A stretch of DNA of 17,607 nt from an uncultured Verrucomicrobiota bacterium (GTDB lineage Bacteria > Verrucomicrobiota > Verrucomicrobiae > Opitutales > Opitutaceae), in NCBI GenBank assembly GCA_946482165.1, contig CAMLQS010000071.1, positions 1-17,607 on the forward strand, given 5' to 3'. Positions 1 through 9,923 of the stretch are shown here, piece after piece. The first letter of the stretch is position 1; each line of letters begins with the position of its first letter. The translations under genes were made by a program, and so were the position numbers. The notes below the pieces were generated by a model. The model was not told where the DNA came from and made no database searches. It saw nothing but the letters and a program-made list of their open reading frames with translations.

Positions 1-50
1 GGGCCGGGGGGGGGCCCCTAGGGGGGGGGGGGGGGGGGGGGGGGGCGGGG
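1..50. other. Near-pure G stretch at window edge, probable sequence artefact
   Basis: Apart from a few C, T and A bases, positions 1-50 are all G, including an uninterrupted run of 25 G at 21-45. Nothing else in the window has such a homopolymer. It begins abruptly where normal coding sequence ends (about position 50) and lies exactly at the end of the sequence. This fits dark-cycle poly-G calls of two-colour sequencers extending a contig end. A real proline-rich tail (poly-CCC on the minus strand) is the alternative. The C-terminus and stop codon of the gene overlapping this stretch should not be trusted. Confidence 0.75.
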
Positions 51-761
51 ATAATCGTTCAGGTCGACCTTCTTGCCGGCGTTGAAGGTCCAGTTCGTCT
101 CGGCGATATAGGTCCGCGCCTCCGGGGTTTCGGGATTCTCGGTGTAGTAGCCGGTCGTCGAAACCTTCATCGCGCGCGGCACGCCCAGCTTGGAGGTGAC
201 GCCCTCGACAGTGACGTCCTTCACGTCATAGCCGCCCGTGGCGATCCCTTGGGTGGAGAATCCGGCGGTGGCGAGAGTGACCGCGTGCTTGTATCTCCCT
301 CCGCCGCTCTCCAGAGCCTCGCCGTCGTGAACCTCGCGATACTTGTTCGCGCTCGCGTCGATCGCGAAGCCGATGATCTCGGGCGGGAGGTAGACATAGG
401 CGGGCGTGCCGTTCCTCTTCGTGTTCTTGAGGTAGAAGCGATAGCTCTCGTCCTCTCCCGACTTCACGAGCACGGCGACCAGCGAGAAATCCTTCGGCTG
501 GTCCACGAGATCGTATTTCTCGTCCAACAGCTCGATGAACGCCTTCGTGTTCATGCGGGTGATGTCGAAGTCGGCGCTGTAGACCCGCGCCTCCGGAGCG
601 CCGGCCACCTTCTCCGTCCCCGTGGTGGTGAGGAGGACGGACACGGCGACGCCCGATTCCAGGGCGGGCACCGCGGCCGGCGGTTCCGCGTCTTGCGCGA
701 ATGCGGACGAGACGCCGAAAACTCCGGCGAGCAATAGCAGGGATTGGTAGGTTGTTTTCAT
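18..761 (-). CDS. Secreted protein of unknown function, 3' end doubtful
   Basis: I do not recognise the family. The 247-residue translation starts with an ATG at 759-761 and a typical Sec signal peptide: a short basic N-terminus (MKTTYQ), a hydrophobic core around residues 8-20, and an AFAQ cleavage site near residue 23. The mature part is about 215 residues, has no cysteine, no second membrane segment and no catalytic motif I can name. It looks like a soluble or periplasmic beta-rich protein, with many Val/Thr/Tyr strands such as the ARVYSADFDI and YKHAVTLATAGF segments. The last nine residues are Arg followed by eight Pro, encoded by the suspect poly-G stretch, so the natural C-terminus probably lies outside the window and the TAG at 18-20 may be spurious. 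The gene follows the S8 protease in the same direction after a 172-base gap, so it could share its transcript or have its own promoter. Coding status is supported by the signal peptide and sustained frame; function is unknown. Confidence 0.7.
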   Translation of the reverse strand: MKTTYQSLLLLAGVFGVSSAFAQDAEPPAAVPALESGVAVSVLLTTTGTEKVAGAPEARVYSADFDITRMNTKAFIELLDEKYDLVDQPKDFSLVAVLVKSGEDESYRFYLKNTKRNGTPAYVYLPPEIIGFAIDASANKYREVHDGEALESGGGRYKHAVTLATAGFSTQGIATGGYDVKDVTVEGVTSKLGVPRAMKVSTTGYYTENPETPEARTYIAETNWTFNAGKKVDLNDYPRPPPPPPPP

Positions 762-933
762 GGTGTGTTCGGGTTGCGACTGACGCCCGGTATGAAACCT
801 CCGCGAAGGTCCGGTGCCCCGTCCGGGATGGTTTTACGCACGCTTTGCCCACGCTAGGCCCGAACCTACCGAGGGACGCGTAAAGGAAACGCGAATACAC
901 GACTCTCGGCGCGAAACGGGTATCGCCACCGAC
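762..933 (-). other. Intergenic spacer with a 7-base inverted repeat
   Basis: This 172-base spacer separates the stop of the S8 protease from the start of the small secreted protein, both on the minus strand. It contains a perfect 7-base inverted repeat, TTTACGC at 833-839 and GCGTAAA at 878-884, with 38 bases between the arms. The wide spacing makes a terminator unlikely. It could be an operator pair or chance. I found no convincing -35/-10 pair, no U-tract terminator and no Shine-Dalgarno sequence before the downstream ATG. Confidence 0.25.
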
Positions 934-3900
934 TCAGTAGGACACCCGCAGACGAAGGAAACGGCGCGGCGACGCGGCCAGCTCGCGCGTGTCCACGATG
1001 AATGCGGGGCCCGCGATGTTCGTCTCGCCGGTGCTCGGGTTGCCCGGGGCCGCGAGCACCGACCACTGCGCGAGATCGTCGCTCGCCTCGACCGTGTAGA
1101 CGAGGCCCGGATCCGCGATGCGCGTGAACACGAGCGCGAGACGGCCCTCGATCACCTCGGCCTCGACGGGCGCGCGGCCGGCGGACACGGGATCGCCGCC
1201 AAGCGCGTATTCGAGAAGGTTGGGCGTGCCGTCGGCGTCCGGGTCGGCCGTCGGCGCGGCGGCGTCGCCGGTCAGTCCCAACGACTCCGCCCAGGCGTCG
1301 AGCCCGGTGCGAATGACGAGCGTGGCGCTCGCGCCGCCTTGGTAGTTTGTATCGGTCACGGTCGCCACGACCGCGTAGCCGCCGGCCGCGCTCGGCGCGC
1401 TCGCGACGCCGTCGTAGGTCACGGAGACGGCGAGGCCCGCGGGATCGGTCATCACGCCGACCGCCAAGGGCGCGCCGGTGTAGAGTCGCTCGAGTCCGCT
1501 CAAGATCACCGTGGCGGGCGCGCGGTTGACGGTGACGCCGGCCGAGCCGGAGAGATCGCCGGAAACCGCCGTGATCGTGAAGGGCCCGCCCGTGGCGTTC
1601 GCGGCAAAAAGGCCCGTCGCGTCGATCATCCCGCCGCCGCTGGCCGTCCAGGAGTAGGAGGCGGGCTGGCTGGCGAGCGGGTTGCCAAACTGGTCGAGCA
1701 CGGTGGCGGCGAAGCTTTGAGCGCCGCCCACGACCACGCTGGCCGCGGCGGGGGTGACCTCGACCGAGTCGGCGGTGGCGAGGACCCGCACCGCGACGGT
1801 GCTCGCGGCGGCCAGCCCCTGCGCGTCGCGGACGGTGACGGTGAGGAAGTAGTCGCCGAGACCCTCGAAGTAGGCGGTGCTCAGGCGCGCGGCGTTGTCG
1901 CCGTCGGGCAGGAAACCGAGGGGCGTGCCCGAGGCGGACGCGGCGCTCCAGGCGTAGGTGAGATTCTCCGCGCCGCCGTCGTCGGTGGCGGCGACGCTTA
2001 ACCCGGTCTCGAGCCCACGCACGACCGCATAGACCGTGCCGTCCGTGTCGGTCGCAGTCTCGGTGCCCGTGGTGGCGGCGGGCGTGGTGATGACGGGGGC
2101 GGCGTTGCCCAGGTCTCCGCCGCCGACGAGCGATATCGTGTCGACATGCCAGCCGGCGCTGGCGGTGCCGCCGTCCGTGGCGAGACGCCAGCGGGCGCGC
2201 AGGGTCTTGCCGGCGAACTTGGCGGTGTCGGCGAGGTTGACGATGGTCTCGACAAAGGCGCCGGAGCCGCCGGTCCAGGCCCGGAGACCGGCGAAATCGC
2301 TTCGACTGTTCGGATTTCCGGTGTTGGAGATCGTGCCGTTGTATCCGTTGCTGGCGAAGGCGGTCCCGGAGCCGGAGGCCGTAATGTCAAACCAACTACC
2401 GCCGCCGACGGAGAACTCGAGGCGTCCTCCGTCGCGGCCGGTCTGAAGATCATGGCGGTGCCAAAACTTGAACTGGAGGTTGGCGGCGCCGGAGGGAACG
2501 TTGAAGGCCGGCGAGACGAGGCTGGTCGTGGTCTTGGTGGCCGGGCCGGAGGCGAAATAGGAGCGCGCGGGCGTGTGGCTTTGCGCGGTGGCGGGCGACC
2601 AGCTGTTCGTGCCGGTCTCGGCGGTGGAGGCCCAGCCGCTCACGGTGCCGTCGAAGGTCTCGCTCCAGAGCGCGCCAACGACGCTGAAGGCGGACGCAAG
2701 GGAGACCGTCTCGCCGTCGGGGTTGGTGACGCGGAGGTCCCAGGAGCCGGCGGCGGCGCCGGTAAGGTCGACCTGCGCGCGCAGCGTTTCGCCGACCAGC
2801 TCGGTGGAGCTCGCCACCCGGTCGGTCTGGCCGGAGCGCAGCAGGCGCACCTCGGCCCCGACGTCGAAGCCGGCGCCGCCTAGATCGAGCGTGACCGGGC
2901 CGGGCAGGCCGCTGGCGGGCGAGACGGAGGTGACGCCGAGCGGGGGCGGCGGCGGCTCCTCGTTGGCGGAGCCGGAGAGAAGGAGCGAGTAGGCCTGCTG
3001 GTTGTTGGCGAGCGTGCCGTCGAATGTGACGACCGCGCGGTAGACGCCGGGCGCGGGCGGGGCGGCGATGCGGACCTGCTCGACGTTGTCGGTGTTGTTT
3101 TTCCCGGTGGTGGCGGGAAGGTCCATCGAGGCCTGGGTCCAGGCGCCGACGAAAGGCAGGACGAAAGGCAGGTGCTCGGAGCCGTCGGGACCGACGATCT
3201 TCAGGTCGAGATTGTTGCGGAGGCGCGGAGTGCGAAGGTCGGAGGTCGTGGTTGCGCTGCCGGCGGGGTCGGTCCACGCCAGCGTGGCGCGGATCGGCGA
3301 GACGCCATCCCAGACAAATTCTCGCGTGATCGTCGTGACGCCGGCGGTGGCGAGTTCCTCGGCGAGGCGGACCTTGAGCGGGTTGGCGGCGTGGTCGCGG
3401 AGGAGATCGGCGGCGGCCTGGCCGTTGAGCAGGCCCCAGCCGAATTTGTAGTCGGGGCCGGTGTTGCCGCGGTCGTCGGCGGTGTGGATGAGCAGGCCCT
3501 TGAGCGTGGCGGAGCGCATGGCGCCGCCGGGGAAGAGGCGGGAATATTCCTGCACCAGCAGGACGGCCGTGCCGGTGGCGTTGGGCGTGGCCATGCTCGT
3601 GCCGCTCATGCCGCCGTAGGCGGCGTTGCTGCCGTTGAGAGAGGAGTAAACGCCGTCGCCGTTGGCGACGAGGTCGGGTTTTACGCGGCCGTCGTCGGTG
3701 GGGCCCCAGGAGGAGAAGGAGCTGACGGCGGCCTTTGAGGGATCGCGCAGGCCGCTGGCGACGGCGTCTGCGACGGAGCCGATGGTGATGACGTTTTTGG
3801 CAAGGGCGTCGAAGCCGATGGTCTCAAAGCCGCCGCGGTAGGACGAGTCGCCGGCGGGGTGCAGCGCGGGGTCGTAGGCGACGACGGTGGAGGAGCCGGC

Positions 3901-4833
3901 GGCGAGGGCGACGAGTTGTCCGGCGGAAGGGCTGTCCACCCGGTCATTGCCGGCGCTGCGGAACATGAGGAGGTAGGGAACGCTGAAGGCGAGCGAGTCG
4001 CTGTCGCGGGCGTAGGTGTTGTAGCGGCCGAAGTCGGTGTCGACGGCGACGGCGGCGGAGCCGTCGCCCGTCCATTCCCACAAGCGGTAGGGGCTGCCGC
4101 CGTTCACGTAGTTCCAACCGGATACATAGCCGTAGCTGTGGTTGGAGAGGTAGAGCTTGTCCGCCTGGGCGGGGCCGGTGGCGCCGCGGGCGGCGAGCTC
4201 GGACTTGTCGCTGTTCCAATCGTAGCTGTCGACGAGGGCGGCGGAGGCCATGCCGCGCGCGGAGGCGACGACGCCCGCGGCGGCGATGGTGCCGGCGACG
4301 TGGGTGGCGTGGTCGATCGAGGCGGCGCCGTCTTTCACGACCACGCGTCCGTCGGCGGCGAATTCCTGATGCGCGGCGCGGACGGCCCCGCCGTCCCACA
4401 CGCCGACGAAGACGCCGGAACCGACGAGGCCGTAGGGCGTCGCGCGCAGCACGCTGGCGCCGGTGGAGATGGCGGCGTTGGTGTTGTGGGTGGTGAGATA
4501 GACGGGGCGGTCGTTGTTGAAATCGACGAGTTCGCGCACGGTTCCGTCGGGGCGCTCGACGCGGAGCGGAAGACCGCGGGCGCGGGCGAGCTGTTCGGCG
4601 GCGGCGCGGCGCTGTTCCTCGAAGACCCGCACGCGCTCGACGGCGCGACGGCGGTTGTCGGGGACGGAGAGGTCGCCGGACTCGTCGAGCAGATCCGCGA
4701 CCGAGGTCGAAGCCGCGTCGGGAAGAGCGGCGGACTGGGCGAAAGCCGGGTGGAGGTGGTCCCAAAGGAAGGCGGCTCCGAGCACGAAAAGCGGGGCAAG
4801 CAGGCGAACCGGGGCGGAGCGGCGGGGTGGCAT
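934..4833 (-). CDS. Secreted modular subtilisin-like serine protease (S8, KP-43-like)
   Basis: A 1299-residue exported S8 endopeptidase. I start it at the ATG at 4831-4833, because this places a signal peptide at the N-terminus (hydrophobic LLAPLFVLGAAFLW, cleavage near AFAQ, residue 33). An upstream in-frame TTG at 4900-4902 would add 23 residues and bury it. The catalytic triad is visible: Asp147 (GVWDGG), His175 (DHATHVAGT, with Ala where HGTHVAG is usual) and Ser413 (GMSGTSMATP); the oxyanion Asn is N296 (SAGND). Residues about 485-620 (LAWTDP, NNLDL) form the beta-sandwich that follows the catalytic domain in KP-43-type subtilases. A proline linker (627-631) is followed by an IPT/TIG-like domain (633-718), a MAM/jelly-roll-like domain (722-905), a PKD/cadherin-like segment (912-1018), a Big-type Ig domain (1020-1103), an MBG-like domain (1105-1175) and a C-terminal module with a calcium-loop-like DPDADGTPN (1197-1205). 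Domain borders are my estimates. It probably degrades extracellular protein, with the C-terminal modules for surface retention or substrate binding. Confidence 0.92.
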   Translation of the reverse strand: MPPRRSAPVRLLAPLFVLGAAFLWDHLHPAFAQSAALPDAASTSVADLLDESGDLSVPDNRRRAVERVRVFEEQRRAAAEQLARARGLPLRVERPDGTVRELVDFNNDRPVYLTTHNTNAAISTGASVLRATPYGLVGSGVFVGVWDGGAVRAAHQEFAADGRVVVKDGAASIDHATHVAGTIAAAGVVASARGMASAALVDSYDWNSDKSELAARGATGPAQADKLYLSNHSYGYVSGWNYVNGGSPYRLWEWTGDGSAAVAVDTDFGRYNTYARDSDSLAFSVPYLLMFRSAGNDRVDSPSAGQLVALAAGSSTVVAYDPALHPAGDSSYRGGFETIGFDALAKNVITIGSVADAVASGLRDPSKAAVSSFSSWGPTDDGRVKPDLVANGDGVYSSLNGSNAAYGGMSGTSMATPNATGTAVLLVQEYSRLFPGGAMRSATLKGLLIHTADDRGNTGPDYKFGWGLLNGQAAADLLRDHAANPLKVRLAEELATAGVTTITREFVWDGVSPIRATLAWTDPAGSATTTSDLRTPRLRNNLDLKIVGPDGSEHLPFVLPFVGAWTQASMDLPATTGKNNTDNVEQVRIAAPPAPGVYRAVVTFDGTLANNQQAYSLLLSGSANEEPPPPPLGVTSVSPASGLPGPVTLDLGGAGFDVGAEVRLLRSGQTDRVASSTELVGETLRAQVDLTGAAAGSWDLRVTNPDGETVSLASAFSVVGALWSETFDGTVSGWASTAETGTNSWSPATAQSHTPARSYFASGPATKTTTSLVSPAFNVPSGAANLQFKFWHRHDLQTGRDGGRLEFSVGGGSWFDITASGSGTAFASNGYNGTISNTGNPNSRSDFAGLRAWTGGSGAFVETIVNLADTAKFAGKTLRARWRLATDGGTASAGWHVDTISLVGGGDLGNAAPVITTPAATTGTETATDTDGTVYAVVRGLETGLSVAATDDGGAENLTYAWSAASASGTPLGFLPDGDNAARLSTAYFEGLGDYFLTVTVRDAQGLAAASTVAVRVLATADSVEVTPAAASVVVGGAQSFAATVLDQFGNPLASQPASYSWTASGGGMIDATGLFAANATGGPFTITAVSGDLSGSAGVTVNRAPATVILSGLERLYTGAPLAVGVMTDPAGLAVSVTYDGVASAPSAAGGYAVVATVTDTNYQGGASATLVIRTGLDAWAESLGLTGDAAAPTADPDADGTPNLLEYALGGDPVSAGRAPVEAEVIEGRLALVFTRIADPGLVYTVEASDDLAQWSVLAAPGNPSTGETNIAGPAFIVDTRELAASPRRFLRLRVSY

Positions 4834-5145
4834 GAACGGCGGAACGACGGGAAAACGGTGGACCCGGCATCGGCTCCGGCAAGGAAATGGACATACCGGC
4901 AATTCCTCAGGACGTTCCGGCGGGGCGAGGGGCGGCGAGTGGAGGCTACCATTTTACATTCGGAATGCGCAACCGATTCGAGCGCAGCCAAAAAGCAGGG
5001 TGGGACAGCGGTCCCGCCGCGAACCGCGAACGAAGCCGATTTCCTCCACGCGGCGCGCCCGCCGGTCGCGCCCTACCCAAGAAGAGGCCCGCGCGTCGCG
5101 GGGACGGGCGGGCCGAGGGGCGAAGGAGACGAACGAGGCCGACGG
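4834..5145. other. Gene-free stretch between carB and the S8 protease
   Basis: No convincing gene lies in these 312 bases on either strand; the open frames crossing it are extensions or shadows of neighbours. Nearest the carB stop is a compact hairpin (5088-5102, listed separately). A second, weaker hairpin on the minus strand has GGGAC/GTCCC arms at 5002-5015, followed seven bases later by TTTTT (minus strand of 4990-4994); it could be a secondary terminator. The only A/T-rich patch reads TAAAAT on the minus strand (4951-4956), about 118 bases before the protease start, and could be a -10 element, but no -35 match stands at 17-18 bases from it. Confidence 0.5.
5088..5102 (-). terminator. Candidate rho-independent terminator of carB
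   Basis: A perfect 6-base stem (CCCGCG/CGCGGG) with a 3-base loop lies 43 bases past the carB stop. On the minus strand it is followed by CCTCTTCTT, pyrimidine-rich but not a clean U-tract. Position and stem quality fit a terminator; the weak tail keeps confidence low. Confidence 0.4.
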
Positions 5146-8385
<3,240 letters not shown>

Positions 8386-8545
8386 GGCAGGGCGTGGATG
8401 GCGCCGGATGCTTGGGCGTGCGGAGGGCGCGGCAAGCGGAAAGGCGGGCATTCCCCGACCGAAAATGCGGCGATCCAACGTCGGCGCCATAACAGCGCCC
8501 CACAAGACGGCGCCCAATCAGCGGAGCCGGAGCGGCGAGAACAAG

Positions 8546-8568
8546 AAAACGCCAGCCGGCCTTTGGCG
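8546..8568 (-). terminator. Intrinsic terminator of the response regulator gene
   Basis: On the minus strand a perfect 5-base stem (CGCCA/TGGCG, arms 8564-8568 and 8550-8554) with a GC-rich 9-base loop that can itself pair (GCC/GGC) is followed directly by TTTTCTTGTT. It begins three bases past the TAG of the response regulator. Its position right behind the stop supports the shortened C-terminus of that protein as the real gene end, and insulates carB downstream. Confidence 0.75.
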
Positions 8569-8570
8569 GC

Positions 8571-9827
8571 CTAGCCGACGCGGCCGACCTCAATGCCAAG
8601 AACGCGGGCGGCCTGCTCCTTATTGCCGCGGCAGGCGTGAAGCACCTGCTCGATGTAGTGCTTCTCTTGTAGCGCGAGGTAATCGGCGAGCTTGGGCCAG
8701 CCGCCTAGGTCTTTGATGCGAAGCGGCAGCTGCTCCACGCCGATCACCCTGACCTCGGTCGAGGAGGCGATCTTGCCGACCACCTGCGCAAGATCGGTGA
8801 TGTTACCCGGCCAAGGGTAGGCCTTGAAAACAGCGAACGCGTCCGGCGTGAATTCGACCAGTTTCGCGTCGAAATTCGGATTGGTCGCGCGAGCGGTGAA
8901 ATGCTTCACCAGCGCGGGAATATCGTCGATGCGCTCGCGGAGGGCCGGCAACACCAGCGGCAGCGAGGCCACGCGGTAGAACAGCTCGTCGTCAAAGCGC
9001 CCCTCTTCGGTGAGACGTTCCAGATCCTCGCCGCTGGTGCACACGAGCCGGAACGCCTGCGCGTGGGTGCGGAGCACGCCGACGAGTTCGCGCTGCAAAG
9101 CGGGGGAAAGCTTCTCGATGTTTTGCAACATCAGCGTGCCGCCGCGCGCCTGCGCCAGCCAGGTGCCGCCGGAACCGTTGTCGCCGAGCAAGCCATGCCG
9201 GAAGCTGGCATCGGTGCTCTGACCGCAATCGATGCGGACAAAAGGCGCGTCCGCCGGCGCGCTGCCCGAGTGCAGGAGTTCCGCGATGGTCGCTTTGCCG
9301 GTTCCCGCCTCGCCTTGAAGCAGGACCGGAGTGCGAACGGTCGCGAGCTTCTTAACCTGCTGCACGAGTTTCTTATGCGCGGCGCTGGCGCCGACGAGAA
9401 TGCTGTCGATGTCTTTGGCGCCGGCCACGCGGGCCGCGCTCTCGGCAGGCCTTTCGACGCTGAAGCGCCGATACTCGAGCGCCCGCTTGAGCGTGGAGAT
9501 CAAATCGTCGACGCGAAACGGCTTCTGCAGATAATCGAAGGCCCCGAACTTCAGCGCCTGAACGGCGCTTTCGGTGGACGCGTAGGCCGTCATGATGATG
9601 ACGACCGTGGTGGGATCGTAGGCCTTTAACTGGCGGAGCAACGTGATGCCGTCCATCGGCTTCATGTCGATATCGGCCAGGACGAGGTCGTATTTTTCGG
9701 CTTTGTAACGGGTAAGCGCCTTCTCTCCGTCAGTCGCGAACGCGGTGCTGTAACCGGTAGGCTGGATAACCGCCTCGAGCATCTCGTGGATGGAAAGAAG
9801 ATCGTCGACAATAAGAACAGACGGCAT
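8571..9827 (-). CDS. NtrC-like response regulator with degenerate AAA+ domain and truncated Fis domain
   Basis: A 418-residue protein with NtrC-family layout. The receiver domain (1-120) looks functional: acidic pocket D8/D9, phospho-acceptor D52 (LVLADIDMKPMDG), T80 and K102. The AAA+ region (about 140-350) keeps a good Walker A (GEAGTGK, 172-178) and the LPALRERIDDIPAL segment with arginine-finger-like residues (294-306). Three normally essential features are missing. There is no GAFTGA loop (the matching stretch reads HGLLGDNGSGGTWLAQ, 211-226). The Walker B acids DE are Q235-N236 (GGTLMLQNIEKL). The sensor-2 Arg of GNVREL is Thr (GNITDL, 341-346). The C-terminal Fis-type domain has helices 1-2 (YIEQVLHACRGNKEQAARVL) but ends at GIEVGRVG, before the recognition helix. 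It is therefore unlikely to open sigma54 promoters or to bind DNA as Fis domains do. It lies 96 bases behind pilC on the same strand, suggesting a role in pilus or secretion control. The start is the ATG at 9825-9827; no Shine-Dalgarno is seen. No histidine kinase gene is in the window. Confidence 0.9.
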   Translation of the reverse strand: MPSVLIVDDLLSIHEMLEAVIQPTGYSTAFATDGEKALTRYKAEKYDLVLADIDMKPMDGITLLRQLKAYDPTTVVIIMTAYASTESAVQALKFGAFDYLQKPFRVDDLISTLKRALEYRRFSVERPAESAARVAGAKDIDSILVGASAAHKKLVQQVKKLATVRTPVLLQGEAGTGKATIAELLHSGSAPADAPFVRIDCGQSTDASFRHGLLGDNGSGGTWLAQARGGTLMLQNIEKLSPALQRELVGVLRTHAQAFRLVCTSGEDLERLTEEGRFDDELFYRVASLPLVLPALRERIDDIPALVKHFTARATNPNFDAKLVEFTPDAFAVFKAYPWPGNITDLAQVVGKIASSTEVRVIGVEQLPLRIKDLGGWPKLADYLALQEKHYIEQVLHACRGNKEQAARVLGIEVGRVG

Positions 9828-9879
9828 GGGGACGCTGGGGTGCGGATGAAACGTTGAGGACTAGGGACAATCAGACCGG

Positions 9880-9898
9880 TTGCGCCCCGCTGGCGCAA
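9880..9898 (-). other. 7-base perfect hairpin between pilC and the regulator gene
   Basis: TTGCGCC and GGCGCAA are separated by five bases, giving a stable hairpin 25 bases past the pilC stop and 52 bases before the regulator ATG. No U-tract follows on the minus strand, so it is not a standard terminator. It may stabilise or be a processing point in a pilC-regulator transcript, or be a regulator-binding palindrome. The element is visible; the function is inference. Confidence 0.4.
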
Positions 9899-9923
9899 GC
9901 CGCGATCCACGGGGAATTTTCCC

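Noticed and set aside
8571..8600. A frameshift at the end of the response regulator hiding a normal Fis recognition helix
   Set aside because: Translating the downstream bases in both other frames gives no TLxRKL-like helix, and a terminator follows directly.
9912..9923. The GGGAAAATTCCC near-palindrome right after the pilC stop as a terminator
   Set aside because: Only a two-base loop would remain and no U-tract follows; most likely chance.
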